Counted from the stretch's first letter, positions 45,601 to 58,802 are shown. The stretch is 64,000 nt of DNA from Strongylocentrotus purpuratus (GCF_000002235.5 NW_022145601.1:26149228-26213227); one strand, 5' to 3'. Numbers and translations are program-made. Notes: a model not told the origin generated them from the letters alone.

Positions 45601-48600
45601 AATAGCAATTTGATAGCAATAACATTTATATCTATGACCACTCATTTAACACTGGATTTGAACACATCAAGAACATAATGTATCTATGAACCCTCGGCTA
45701 GCACGATCGTAAAAAGACATTTTCAAGCAATCAACTTTATCAGGGTTTATGGCCATTTCAATACCATATTGTATTAGCTATAGAAATCACGTTCGGATTA
45801 CGCAGTGGACCATTATTATGTTGGCGCATTTCAGAAGGTAGTAACGCACAAGGCTATAAGGAAATTGCCATAGGTTAATTCTAGAAAGACTTTGCAATCG
45901 TGTTGGCTACAATCACATACGAGAACTATACAGAGGAAGATTTAAAAAACAACATTATTTATAATTATACACGTTTCCACTCCAGTGGATCAATTCGCAT
46001 AAAAAACGACAATTATTGCCCTCGCTTTCGCTAAAGTGCTCAAAGGCAATGAATCATTTTCTACCACGTGCCCTTCGTATACACTGAAGTTGAGAGTGAC
46101 AGATGTATAAAGGACATTTAATGCTGTGTCTGATACTCGAACCGCGAACCTGTCGACGCCAAAGTTAACATGGCTTGCACTGCCCTTTTAAACCACGTGT
46201 AAACCCCGTCCCGTTACTACCGTGCTCATCTATCATTAAGCAAAGCCTTCCTTACCTAAATATACCATAAAGAATTTCCTGTGAATTAGTTCTGGGACAT
46301 TGTCTAAAAAGAAACTGATTTATCTAGAGACTGGGACGGGGAAGTGTGGTATTACGAAATGAATTTCTCCATAAATAGCAGAATGTTATACCTATTAACC
46401 TAAATGACAGATGTATTGGGATTCGCAAGGTTATGTCACATTCGCAACACCCCTCCTCATTTTGTTGTCCTTTATTTCTCTCTCACTTTTGATCCTCGAA
46501 TTAATGTTGTCGAAAATTACCTTGAAATGCGGATAAATAGGATTTAACCAATGGGTGATGTCATTTTGGGCTCAATGCAAACTGTGTTCAATTAAAAGGG
46601 TGGGAGGGGAGAGAATATTCAATATATTTCTCTGTCCCGACATGGCTTACCTAACAGAGCTCTAAATTAAATGGACAACGTTGTCCAAAGCAAGGACAAA
46701 AGTTTAATAACTGACTCCCCTGGTATGGTATATTGGAATCCATACCTATTTGTTTATACATGTATATTGTACATGTACTCCACTAATAAATAGCTTCCCA
46801 AATATCCTCATAATATATTGAGAGGAATAATACCTATCATTTAAAATTATTCTATTAAATAGAAATACCCCTTCACTAAGGAAAGTACTCATCCAGTTAT
46901 ACCTCTCCAGATAGATAGATCTTATCTTGAGCTTGATCACCAAAGTAATTTGTCTAATTCCACCCATAAATTTAATAATGTTCTATTTATACATATATCA
47001 AAATTTGTAGATATACTCACATTCATATTTTATATTTTATTGAATGATTGTATCTATTTACTTCCTCTCGTGTGCTTTAACATCACTATTAGCAAAGAAT
47101 GTTGCTGTACTTTTATAAGGATCTCTATGGGAATGACATGACGGATCTGGTCATTTTATTCTCCAGAAGGCAGTTTTCATTAAATTATAACATTAAACAT
47201 TTTTGATTTCTTAAATATCCATCGTGAATATGATGTATCGGGTGACCAACATGAGATCATGAAGGGATGTAGGGGAATGTACGGTAACGCCAATCTGACT
47301 CCTGCTTAACCCGCCCGATTAGCCCTTCCATGCTTTGGATTTGATGTATCAAGGGCGCCGCCAAGGGGATGCCCTTGTGGACAAATTTGTAATATTTGAT
47401 TTTTAGACCCTTGCCACATAGTATGGAATTTCGAGAATCTACTTGTCTTTGCTTCATGGCAAATTACAGTTGTGTTTTTCTGACATGTTAAAACATTTTC
47501 TCTGACATCCCAATTCTAAAATGTTCTAGCGATCAACGCCCCCTGTCAACAGACACAAAGCGTATGGTACGCCTCTTGTGCATGCATGGTCGAGCCTCCC
47601 AGACGGTTTTGGGGGCATTAAACAGATCAATATGATCCGATTAATCTCGCTTAGGCTTTCTAATGTACACCCTTGGAAAGAGGCACTAGCTATGGTCCAG
47701 GGGATTGAAGGGATGCGTTGGTTGACGCTCGAAACTTCAGAATCCATTGCAAACTTGAGGTTTAAGGCTACACGGAGATAAACATGTATGACTCAAGACT
47801 ACGCATACTCCTAGGTCCTTAACCTTTTAGTGCCCTTGATGTGATATAATATGAAACAAGAAAGTGAAGAGGTCTTACACAAAACCTGCTCTCTTTTATA
47901 AATGCGTACCAGCTGCTAACATTTGCCGTTGTATATTATTATGTAAAGCCTTTAAGAAAAGCTTAACATTCAAGTTCTCTTTTGACGCATCATTTTGTTT
48001 GCATTGTGTTGCCTTTGTTTCCTGTCTTTGTTTCTTGTCTTTGTCCTGTCATTATTTTGTCAGTTTTACGACCTTGCAGAGATCACGGATAAAAAACGAT
48101 GGAGAGAGACAAAGAGGCACCTCAATAAGCCCTAATATGATTAACATACAGCAAACTATACTTGATTTAATTTAATTTTGTTTTCTATATTTGACATCTT
48201 AATGATATTTTCCAGATCAATGGGGATTTAAAGTCATTTTCATTTCATAATTATTTTTTTAAAGAGAGAGAGAGAGAGAGAGAGAGAATGCCAAATTGTG
48301 AGGAATTTCTTTACTTTTCTACCGACCATCGGCCGTTCACTGCTCGTTGACGCAAGACTGCGCTAGCGATCAATGCGGTCTTGAGAGCGAAAATGTAAAC
48401 GCGAAATGAACAGTATTCTTGGAACTACTGGCGTAGGCACGAATTTCCTTCATAAGATTGATTAGTGCATTAGTGATAATGCATTCAAAATTACTGTTTT
48501 GATTGTTAAATTACTGTGTTCAACGTGCATAACAGTTGCTCTTATAACCTTTTCTACAAAGTCATAGAAAAGGAAAGAAATTAGAAATCCTGGTTATCAT

Positions 48601-51600
48601 TGCGGGAAAGACACGTACAAATTAAGCTTATGTTTTCTTTATGAAAAAATGAATGAATCAAGTTCTTTATCAGAATATCGAGGTAAGTACAACATGAGGG
48701 CTATCAATACATAGGCATGTACGGGCAATGTGTTCTGTCATATAGAGAACAAAAACAAAAACAAGAATGGCGACAATCAATGAGATAATAAACTTAATAT
48801 CAACGATGAGTGTTGATCAGATGTTTCATGAATATCGGGTATATAGGGCAGGAAATGTGGAGCGGAATTGTTCGAATTATCTGCATCCGTTTGAAGAATC
48901 TGACAACTTAAGATCATTCTGCATGCCACTTAGAATTTAAGTGACTTTAATTTGCGCATGTGTTAAGTACAGCTTCAAAAAGGTGCGTTAAGAGTCATCA
49001 ATTACCTTGGAATACAGACCCGCAGGCTATATCGAGGGAATTTCAATTTCAATTCACTAGTCATATTATATCGTTACAAGCTCTAGCTCAATGTACCTTA
49101 AATAGCATTGTAATATCATTAAGTATGAAACACACCCAATAATGCGCTTATCAGTAGGTTTCTTGTACGTCTATGTCACAGGAATATTGCACAACTCATC
49201 CGAGAAAAAGAAAAAAAAACAGCGTCCTTATACAAGGGGGCAACGAATGTAAAAGATCCGAAAATTTTAACCAATTTTAACAAAAAGTTTATCGACACAG
49301 AGTTCTATGCACCGACATAACAGTAAAAGCATCGACACAAGTAAGAGGGATATCAATTGTTAGGGAGAGTAATTGCCCCAATTCTATGGATAAAGATAAG
49401 GTACGAACATTATCCGTCATGCTCATGGCTCTACCGTATAGTATTAGTACTTGTCTTTCTTTAGATTGTTTTAACTTTTCATTTTTTCCCTTTTCTCTTT
49501 AAGCTTTCCCGTCTGGCATTTGCACGTTTCTCGGCTTATCCCTCTAATTCTCCACCAAGTCGAGTAATTATAGAACCGTTTCCACGAACACATCTTCTCA
49601 TCAGTCAATGCGATCTGTTTTAGGCTGCGAACCCCGACAGGGAGGAGTGTCTATGAGATGAAAGATGGGTAACAATCTTAGAAGAAGCCATCTTCAAGCT
49701 AATCGTTACCTTCTTATGAAAGGGAAGGGTTGATCTTCTTCAAGGCGGATACCTTGTAGTATCGTACCCTTCCCGATTCCTGGTAAAGTCCTTCAATCTT
49801 CATGCAAAGATAAACTTGATTTCTTTACTACTCAAACCGTAGCGCCGGATCACCAGGCGGATTGGGCGGCAATATAATATATTATCTCTAAAAATCACTC
49901 GTGCCACTGTTATGACAGACACTTTCCTTCCTCTTTTCAGATATCCTTGAAAGTTGGCTTGTCATCATATAATATCATGATAAAAATAGATATAAAATAT
50001 ACCATGGTCAGCAATATTTATTTTAAAATAAATGTGAATAAACTGTAGAGATAATTTGTTTAATGTCGATTAATAAAGAACACCTTGGAATTAGTAAACA
50101 AATATTGTTTAAAAATCCCCCCCTGTTTACAAGCGTTGAAGGTATTACGATTCCAACCATCTTTAATTCAACCCCTACGCATTTTATGTGCTTACATCGT
50201 GTGTAGTCAACTTTAAAAAAAAAAGACATTTAACTGTTTTATTAACACTTTTTATCAGTTTTGTTATACTTGAAATTTTTGAACTGTATACTTACTTTTT
50301 TTTAATATTTTGCTTTAATGTTTGAGTGGAAATAAATTTGATAAAATCGAATTCAATAACAAATGAAGAGTACTTCAGGCCAACACTAGTTTATTATATG
50401 CCTCTCTTTCTTTTCCTTTTTTCCCGTCTCATTCCGTTTTTCCTCTTCCTACTTATTTCCATTTTGAAAGTCTTAATTACATATTGTAGTTAAGGGGAGA
50501 ACGGGGAAATGATAACTTAAAGTCGAATGAGGCAAGACTTGATCTGGTAGGCATATAAAGCACCCATACAGAATCACTTCTATTACATAGATTTTATAAA
50601 TATATACATGTATACAGAAGGATATCTTTTATCACTATAATTTTGGCATCTTTAAAGCATTATTATGTATCGAAGTTCTAGAAGATTGTATGCTTTGTTT
50701 TGCTTGTTTGTTCTTTTTGTTGTGTTTTGCAGTACGGTCGTAGTCATGAGACAATTTCACTGTCTGTTTTAAGCGAGCACATTCATATTCAGCTCAGACA
50801 ACCTTGAAGCCGATAAAACTAATGAGAAAATACATCAAAAAAATCTGCGATTATCATGTTCAGTCTTGTAATAATTTTGCTTTAAAAGGATAGATTAAGA
50901 CTATGGAACCTATCCATGTATACTAAAGTTTACTAACACACTCACAAAGACTTTCGAAAAACAATCTGAAGGGCGATTTCAATACTCTTTGTATTGCCTA
51001 GATAGAAATCACATATGTAAATATGTACTACTCATTGTCATGTTCGCAAATTCGATAGGGTATAGCAAGTGAAATAGCCTTATAGGACGATTTCTTAAGG
51101 TCTTTGCGAATGTGTTCCTGTCTTTCATGATTATATCATGAGAATAAAAGATTGAGTTACTGATGTCTATGAACTTTTTTATAATTTTATGTACGAGTCT
51201 TGTGCAAGAGGATTCATTTCAAAGGTCGTTGTAAATAAAGCCACTATTCCGAGCTAACATGAACCAAAAAGCCAATTGAACAGTCTCATTTGTCAACACT
51301 TGAGAAGAATCTGTATCCTTTTCACTTAGCACCAACACATAGAACATTTTCGATTTTTGTGAAATCTTGTTTTCATCGTGTGTTACAAACGATGCACGTG
51401 TTCATTTTTAGCGACTCATCAGCGAATGAGTGACACCCCGTTGTGTAAATTTCCTTTAATTGATCCGCTACTCCACTCCTGCCGTGCAGGTTAATATCAG
51501 GTTTCCTACAGGTGTCCTAAACATAAGATAGAGCATCAATCGTCTAACCTGTAATTGCTAACGACAGCTCCTACTGCTAACAGCTAGGCTTTGATACTCC

Positions 51601-52087
51601 CCATTCCCGGATGATTTTGCAATTTTTTAAGTTAACCTGTAACTCATTAATGACTATAATTTCACATGTTTAATACTTTTAAAAAATATATTTCTGAATA
51701 TTATCATTTTTATTTCCATCTTTCAAATCATCATGTCTTCAGATTTGCACTTTGGCCTATTTTTGTTATGCCGAACAAATAGAATCACTAGTAATAAAAA
51801 CTATAGCTTTGACATCTAACATATTTGGAATGTCTAAATAGTTGTAGGTGGAGATCATGCAAACCTATTCTTAACATTAAATGAGAAGCAAATCAGAAAA
51901 TCAGTCAGAATTATCAAGAGATATTTAGGGGAGAATATCAAAATTTAAAATCTTACCCAATACATGCTCTGCCAAATTGGAACCAGCCGGAAATCATCAC
52001 CCTATCTGCTGGTGGGCATATAGCGAGCGCTGCTGGCAGGGCAAGCAAGCAGACACCCGCTGCAAACAAACATCCAGATAATTGCAT
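36630..52087 (-). CDS. Spicule-matrix-like secreted C-type lectin with NPG-rich tail, two exons
   Basis: Exon 1 (52087-51957) encodes MQLSGCLFAAGVCLLALPAA, a clear signal peptide, then ICPPADRVMISG and WFQFGRACI. The donor is GG/GTAAGA. Exon 2 (37383-36630) follows an acceptor CCCCTCAG, and the split glycine codon keeps frame: 885 nt, 294 residues. Residues about 24-160 form a C-type lectin domain (MTFNEATFFC, FWTGFYKAENALGWRW, YTDWEAGKP, HHWSDTWQDE, FICQAP) with the expected cysteines; no EPN or QPD sugar-binding motif is evident. The tail, about 162-294, is Pro/Gly/Asn-rich with NPGVGPMNPGTGPLNPGPGP-type units and a basic end. Signal peptide, one lectin domain, NPG repeats and an early single intron are the layout of sea urchin spicule matrix proteins such as SM50. 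A role in the biomineral matrix is inferred. The exact family member is not assigned. Confidence 0.85.
37618..38013 (-). mobile_element. Non-LTR retrotransposon (LINE) 3' fragment
   Basis: The minus-strand ORF, read from 38013, encodes VYWLPVKDRIVFKILLLTFH, then HGSAPQYLISLI, LRSSASNFLVTP and FAYSSPKIWNGLPEDI. This is the typical C-terminal extension after the reverse transcriptase of CR1/Jockey-like LINEs (the LHWLPV, APxYL, RLWNSLP pattern). The 3' end is a short UTR with GGCGCGATATAAGTCAC and an (ATT)n tail at 37618-37636. It is 5'-truncated: only about 110 codons remain and the catalytic domain is absent. Confidence 0.8.
38945..39332. repeat. ~390-bp interspersed repeat, copy 2 of 2
   Basis: Collinear with 5665-6057 in the same orientation. 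Shared blocks include CTACGTGTTA, GATATGGTGTAA, TTGCGCTTCAAAAT, AATAGACTGTAGTGT, CAGACAGGCGATCGGCTTGT and GCATGAGCTAAATCCAGGAT. It has a small insertion (GACCTTAAGGTTTA) relative to copy 1. No coding sequence was seen. Confidence 0.7.
40660..40770. repeat. (GT)n/(GA)n microsatellite
   Basis: GTGTGTGTG with interruptions passes into GAGAGAGAGA; about 100 bp in the lectin intron. Confidence 0.85.
42370..42700. repeat. ~100-bp tandem repeat with CT and CA runs
   Basis: The unit ACACGCACACTTAGTTTCT recurs at about 42462, 42559 and 42657, each followed by TCTCATTTTCGACT-like text, CTTTCT runs and a CA run. That gives three units of about 98 bp. It lies in the lectin intron. Confidence 0.8.
43547..44085. 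mobile_element. 539-bp TTAA-ended inverted-repeat element
   Basis: The left end is TTAAAGGTACTATGTCCCAT, continuing TTGCAGGC. The right end is the complement of TTAAAGGTACTATGTCCCTT, continuing TTGCAGCC: a 28-bp terminal inverted repeat with two mismatches and TTAA at both borders, suggesting mobilisation by a piggyBac-like transposase. The internal 62-codon ORF shows no family resemblance. Confidence 0.75.
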
Positions 52088-54737
52088 CTTCCACCTTCTT
52101 TATCCGACCAAATCTAAAATGAAAATGCAGCAAGAAATTTTCTGATATCAATTTCACCGCTCACCGAATGATTGCGAGAGCATCAGACGATGGATTTAGC
52201 CGATAGAAAGTGGCGGCACACGCGAATCTGTAACTCGGTCCACAAACACTAATTGATCAGACGAGCACAATTTTTTGAGATTAATCTACGAGAAGCGCGC
52301 GGGAAACTATTCATCTCTATCGTGATTGGTTAAGAGTTAGAACTTACTAGTCTTGTTACGGTAGACTTTTTGTTTGTTATCAGGCTACACTTGCACAAGG
52401 CTTTATCAATTAAAGAACAAGTATTGGCCGGTATAACTCACGATTCTTTAAAAAAAGCTTTCAGATATCCGAAAATCTAGTTTCCGTCTATATTCCTCTC
52501 TCAACAAAAATAAAACCGAAATTATTTTTAGCCGTTACACATGTGTTGTTATAATATAGATATAATTTTGCTATGTTCTTGTCGTTATCTTATTAAGATA
52601 TCATATCTTGGAAGCGACGTCTGATTTTAAAGATAATAAGAAAACTTTTATGTTACGTTTGGCAGCTTTAAATTCAAGAAAGGCTTTGCTGTTTCAGTCA
52701 ATATTGTTATTTGCAAACACCGCGCCCCGCAAAGTATTACACTCTAAAAAATGGGTCTTTAGAGTCAAACTTAGCTTTAATTTGTACAATGAAACAGGGG
52801 AAGTCTGATCTTATATTACATCGCAAAAATCAGAATGAAATACGGTGAAAACTCGGTATAACGAGGACATTGGGACCACAAAAAAAATCACCTCCTTATG
52901 ATAGTAATAATAATGAAACGTTTGGGTATAGTGCATAACACATAGCCTAGGCATAATTGCATGTCTCTATGCGCCATACAGAACAGAATACAAAAGGAGT
53001 GGAAATGGTGCATTGGGTTCATAATTGTGGGATCTTACAAAATGCAACATAGATATGTTCTCAAATTACTTCTGCACTTGTCATATGTTTCTAGATTTCT
53101 AGAGTATCCCGGCAAGCTATTACATAAAACAGTGGCTGCATATGGAAATAGCCTCTCTCCATATGATTTTGTCACAGTTTATGGGACATAAAATAAAGAT
53201 TTTTTACTGGATTGCGGCATTCTTTCTGGTTTATACTGCAGGGACGGCTCCAGGGGGCATGAGGGCGCACGCACCCCCTCCCCATTTTACCTTCTACAAA
53301 AATATTCACATAAATGTTCAGTTAACTAATTCAGAAATGCCTCAGAATGTACCATTAAGGTTCAAAATTTTCAGGGGCCCTTAAGTGGACCCCGGTCCCC
53401 GCATCGCAAAGGCTTGGCGTTACAAATTTCGTACATTTCACGCCCCCCCCCCTGACAAATGCTGTGCTCTATTAAAAATTCAATGAGATATGATGGAGCA
53501 TACTGACGGCAACATTGATAACTTAATAAAGTACTCTCAACTTGATACGGGACTTGATAGGTGGCCAATGTACATTGTCTCAGGTATTTCGTTATATCAG
53601 AGCTCTTTATCACAAACTTTAACTGTAAAATGTGACTACCAGGTAAGCTCAAACAGAGAGACTACTCATAGGCTCATTCTCGACCTTGCACTCTGTGTGT
53701 GTTTGTGGGCGATGAGTCCATTCCGCGCCCGGGAAGGGAAGAGTCTGAAGGTTAAATCCTATAGACAAAACTTTAAACAGGTGAATATACAGGGGACCTT
53801 TTCCCAAGGCAAAAACATTTAACTTCAAATAAAATGAAGGAATCCATTAATCCGTGGGTTAATCCCAGGGATTGTGGGGTATGAAGGTCTTTGAGGAGGA
53901 AGGGTTAGTCTTAATACGTTGACTGTACCGCACCCTTAAAAACATCCATGTATTATCTAGTCAAGTCAAATTATTGGACGATTGAAAAACAAAGAATACA
54001 GTATACCTTCATCTACATGGAAATCTCTTTGAAACCTAAAAAAGTCGAGATAGCTCTCCCACTAAACTCGACAGGTGGTTCAGTCTAATTCCCACATGGT
54101 CACCCTGACCGTAAAAATATGATGATGAATATAATTCATAAAATTATAGTTTATACCAAACAATAAGACAATAAATATACAAGTACAAAATTAAAGTATA
54201 TTCATGATCAATATAGAATAAAATAATGCACTTCTCACTTCTTTCGTTTCTCCTATTCACTGATCTTCATTTTGTATCAATTCATCTGGAACATTTTCAT
54301 ATTTAATGACAATAGTTTGCAGCTTCTATAATAATCATCCAGGTCATATAGTCAGACAATGGTTAATATGATGACAGAGCTTCGGACACCTGAACACAAG
54401 GACCGGATGTGCTTCAAAGCGTCACCGTCGCTGAGTGATGTCTTCGATAACTTTCTTCTGGAGTGACCCCATTCACTTCTAGAGTTGAAATTATGGTAAT
54501 TTCATATTCGATCATTATTTCATTTCCAGAGTGCGTGTGTCAAGCGTAGAGGCTAGACTAGATTCAATGTCGTTATCTAATTAGGCCTGAAAGACTTATA
54601 CAGAAGAGGGGAAATGTGTTAAAGGTAAAAGCGATAATCATAAGTCACATTCTATAAACTATGTTTATTGTTATCATTAATAGTAGCTACAGTCTGTAGG
54701 TAGTAGAAGTAGTAATAGTGGTAATTTTATTATTATT

Positions 54738-54739
54738 AT

Positions 54740-54802
<63 letters not shown>

Positions 54803-54850
54803 TAATAGTAATAGTAGTCGTAGAAGTAGTAGTAGAAGTAGTAGTAGTAT
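54738..54850. repeat. (AGT)n trinucleotide repeat
   Basis: About 60 bp of pure AGT then 50 bp of interrupted AGT/AAT. Poly-Val, poly-Thr and poly-Leu ORFs across it are artefacts. Confidence 0.95.
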
Positions 54851-55247
54851 CATTTTTTTTTTCATTTTCCCTTTTTCCCCCTCCAATATGCTGCATAAGA
54901 ATACCGTATTCCCATTGTCGTTGCGTAGTTCACTTTTCAGTTGGATGAACATAATCAGTCGTGTCAGTAGTATAGATTCACGTGCAATTGGACTTGCAGA
55001 ACATACAGTGACTGCTAACCGTCTATGAGTAATACAATAGGGTTGACCATAATCATATATTGTTTAGAATATAATACCGGGCATTAGGCCAAGGTATACA
55101 ATGGATTAAAACTAGTCCACTTATCTCATTTACAACTGATACATTGTTTTCCATTAAATTAGTGATTAACTTTCGCTAAATTTACCTAATTGATGTAGCA
55201 TACTTCCTCCGCCCTTTAATCCAAGTTCCCCTCTCTTTCCATCTCTT

Positions 55248-55250
55248 TTT

Positions 55251-55291
<41 letters not shown>

Positions 55292-55375
55292 ATCTCTTTC
55301 TCCCTCTCCCCCTCTCACCCTCTCTCTCTTTCTCCCTCTCCTCCACTCTCTCTCTTTCCCCTTCCCTTTTTCCTA
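55248..55375. repeat. (CT)n tract
   Basis: CT dinucleotides with short interruptions for about 125 bp; no coding sign. Confidence 0.9.
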
Positions 55376-55999
55376 CCCGTCTATTGATTTGATACAAAAA
55401 ATCATACTCTTACGTTATTGAACATTTAGATTACATTCAGACACGCTTCAATAAAAGCAGAAGATTTCGAATACATTGAATGCTGCCTTTAAATCTTAAG
55501 AGTTTACCAATTTTTTTCATATTTAGTGACTTGCGTAGCTTGTCATTCAACTGATGAGGTCTAGAGAAAGCAGTCGGTAGATAATTATGAGATTAGAAGG
55601 GAGTCTTCAAGGTCACATCGTTTATACTACCTCAGACATTGAACTGAATAATTACGACGACGATTTTCTATGATTCATTCCTAGCGGTTTTGATCTTCGT
55701 AAATACCTCTCGACCTGCATTCACATTCATGTTGCATCGCCAGATTATTATGGATTATACCTCATAGAATGAATGGCTATATTCAAGTTTGTATATTAAA
55801 TCTAGGTATGCGCCTTGGCCCCAAATTCGAGGAATGTAGTTTGAGCTCAAGAAATCTTGAAAAAAGAAGGAAGAATCTTTGTTTAATATTAGTCCTATTG
55901 TGAAATTTAAAGATCAAATGCATTGTTCTTACTTCAGCTTGAATCTTCCTTGGCCGTACAATTATTGTTTCCGATAGAAGTCAGGAGATAAACGAGAGG

Positions 56000-56025
56000 G
56001 AAAGAAAGAGAGAGAGAGAGAAGGC

Positions 56026-56071
<46 letters not shown>

Positions 56072-56075
56072 GAAG
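56000..56075. repeat. (GA)n tract
   Basis: GAGA runs of 20-30 bp with brief interruptions. Confidence 0.9.
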
Positions 56076-56353
56076 CAGACTATACACAGTCAAATACTGA
56101 AGGAAGAAAACACAAGAAACGGTTACATAGAGAAAGGAATATGGGTATTTGAGAGGGAAGGAAAGCCAATTGTTAATCAGAGATGCTCATTCTCCCTCTT
56201 AGAAACTTTAGAGGAAGATGATGCACTTCCCTTTCTTCCTCTGTGTATGCCTTTCATAACTAGAGAAGAAGACACAATGATTGTGTGCCTTGCCAAGTTA
56301 TCATCACCACGCTCATAAAGAGCAGGTGTTTAAAATGTGACACGCTTATACAA

Positions 56354-56510
56354 TGGCGTATCCATCAAAGGGTATAACGCCCCCATCCATTTGAAGGACA
56401 GCAATAAAGAAACAGTGAAACAGTGAAATGGATCTACGGCATGCAGGGCTGCCCAGATACAGACCCGCCCCCTCCCCCCTTTCACTCATCAATTTCGGGA
56501 TACGCCCCTG
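56354..56510. mobile_element. Possible small element with GGCGTATCC inverted ends
   Basis: GGCGTATCC near 56355 is mirrored by GGATACGCC near 56500. A C-rich stretch lies near the right end. No target-site duplication could be confirmed. Confidence 0.35.
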
Positions 56511-56893
56511 CTACGAGCACGTTCCATTTGACTACTTGCACGACAGTTTCGTGCGGTTGATTGTGAGATAAGCTCAAAGCATGGAGTTCCCTTGCTCCCA
56601 TCTCCCTGCTCAAAGTCAAGGTAAGCTTCGAAAGGTTCTTGACTCAACCTGAAAAAGGCCAGACATCCTCTGACGTTGCCATGATAACCACAAATTGTGT
56701 AAAATGGAATGCAGCTTTCATGAGTCATTAGAAATGGATTGCTTGTACACAATCACTCAGTTGATGCGAAATATAATTGTGAATCTGACATATAATTTTT
56801 ATGAACAACATGTCGAAAAAAATATGTAATAAATCGAAATAAACAAATAGACAAGGAATACATTTGTATAGCAGATACATTGCAGATATTCTA

Positions 56894-57080
56894 GACCCTG
56901 TTTCATAATAATAATAATAATAATAATAATAATAGTGGGTTCATGACACTTATCATCAATACATTCTGATACCTGTTATAAACTACTGATATAGTTGCAT
57001 TTGATTGGTTGTTGGCAAATGTTGTTATAGAGGAAACGTGACAGTTGATATCAATTGTAAATTTTATGAAACGGGGCCCA
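56894..57080. mobile_element. Miniature inverted-repeat element, GGGCCC-TIR family (copy 3)
   Basis: GACCCTGTTTCATA at the left and TATGAAACGGGGCCC at the right form inverted ends. The core TTGCATTTGATTGGTTGTTG matches the element at 4441. An (ATA)n run has expanded next to the left end. Confidence 0.6.
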
Positions 57081-58465
57081 GATTTTAGATTATTGATACT
57101 TTTTACTCTTAATCTTTTACATTTTTTCTAACGATGGTACATGTAAGGTCAAAGGTGGTATGAGATATAAATTTACCCATCTATAATTGAATCAAAGCTT
57201 ACAACCAACGAGAAGATATCATCATCATCAATCTAGACCTCAAATTAAAATACTGTACAGATTGCCTTCGAAAATAGGCTGATGACATTTGGAACTTTTG
57301 CAATATATTTACATTTTCTTTAAATGTGGTGTTTGTAATCAACATTCATAACAACGTTTTAAACAAATGGTTAGACATAAGCAGTTTACAGCATTTTAAT
57401 TGTATGACATAATTCAGTTGAGTGTCAGTTTCAGTTTATTTTCATATTTTACATGTTGTATAATACATCGTCACATTTGGCATGTAACATTTTTATTTAA
57501 TACAAACGAAGAGAATAAAACATAAGATTAAGTTAAATAAAGGGATAAATATGATGGAGTCTAAAGAGAAAGCAATTCTTGTAGGTCATAAGCTCCGGAA
57601 GTTATAACATTGATATAGTCTTGTGTATAATAGATAACGTAATAGGATTAAATTTGAACTTATTCTAAGGAATAGGTAAACATCGGTCATTTAGGTATAT
57701 GACCAATGTTACCCCATTCCTTAAAATACTTGTGTTACATTATCACTACCTGTACGCAATGGCAATTGTCATTGGAGCGTACCAAAATGTAGAACTAAGC
57801 CCAGTCAGTGCTTTTGTATTATTATACTTCCTAGAATCCTAGTAGTCAATAAAGAATTTTAATTCACAAGGGAGAATGATTTAATTGTCATCCTCTAGAT
57901 CCCATTAAAAATACCCAAGATCTTGATTAATGACAATGGCATAACATTTTCAGTTGATGCTAATTTTTTAAAGAATAACAATCACCAATTCACGTTTTTC
58001 CTTTGATGTAAGGAGTTCCATGTAGCTTTACTGTATTAAAAACAAGAGCTTCAGGTATAACTTCTACAGAGAGATACTGCGGTTTAAATAAACTCCCAGT
58101 TAATATTAAAACGCCTTGTTGAGAAGACTGTTTTAACGTCCGCGTATGCAATCAAATAGAATAGGCACAGAAACCAAGTCCGACTTGGGTCCCGTGCGAG
58201 CCTTTTACGCAGGGTTTTATGTTATCCTTTATGTTCCTCATACTACATTACTGTTTATTCATACAATGTTGGTTATTATACATTCTAGCTGTGCACAAAT
58301 TATTGTTTCAGGTGATTGGAACACAGTAGCTTTAGGTCGTTCAAAACCAAGAAGAAGAAAAAATAACCAAAGAAACGTGCAGGAAAACACATCGACTGGA
58401 CAGCACAACTTTTACTTCCACATAGGGACCATCAATACAGGGTATAGACTAGGGTTCTAGGGAAC

Positions 58466-58765
58466 TGTGTGGAGGTGTCATGGTTTGGTAGCTCATTTAC
58501 TTGACTCTCAATCCGGAAGTTGAGGGTTCGAACCCCAGCCTGGGACTAACATCCTTCGACAAGACATTCATTCACTTTTGGCACTCTCCACCCAGGTGTT
58601 AAATGGATACCCGGCAGGATGCGATAATCATTGCAGATTGTTCAGCATTGTATGACTGTCTTTGAAATTGTGCCTGGCTGGAATGCTCCACAGGGAGTGG
58701 AGAATGTGCATACTAGTACATTGTGTGCGGACAAGCTTGAATAAAATGACCAGTGTATTACCATA
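58466..58765 (+). mobile_element. tRNA-derived SINE (plus orientation)
   Basis: An A-box-like TGGTTTGGTAGCTC and a B box GGGTTCGAACCCC form the head. The body contains CCCAGGTGTTAAATGGATAC, CCGGCAGGATGCGATAATCA and CATTGTATGACTGTC. The body aligns with that of the SINE at 13685. It lies about 0.3 kb downstream of the Toll-like receptor stop. Confidence 0.72.
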
Positions 58766-58796
58766 TCATTAAAGGGATTAAAGACATCGTTGATGT

Positions 58797-58802
58797 TTTA
58801 TT
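58797..58802 (-). promoter_or_regulatory. Candidate polyadenylation signal of the Toll-like receptor
   Basis: AATAAA on the minus strand, 257 bp beyond the receptor stop codon and the nearest canonical hexamer noticed. The GT-rich downstream element is weak. Confidence 0.35.

Larger units (their letters stand above)
37384..51956 (-). other. 14.6-kb intron of the lectin gene
   Basis: No convincing exon on either strand. It contains a LINE fragment at 37618, an interspersed repeat at 38945, microsatellites (GT/GA at 40660-40770, GT at 40921-40940, CA/CT at 42370-42700), a TTAA-ended element at 43547, and long AT-rich unique DNA. Enhancers could lie here but none can be identified by eye. Confidence 0.6.

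Noticed and set aside
47526-47781. Overlapping ORFs on both strands in a slightly GC-richer patch
   Set aside because: Short, no motif, no convincing splice partners; could be chance.
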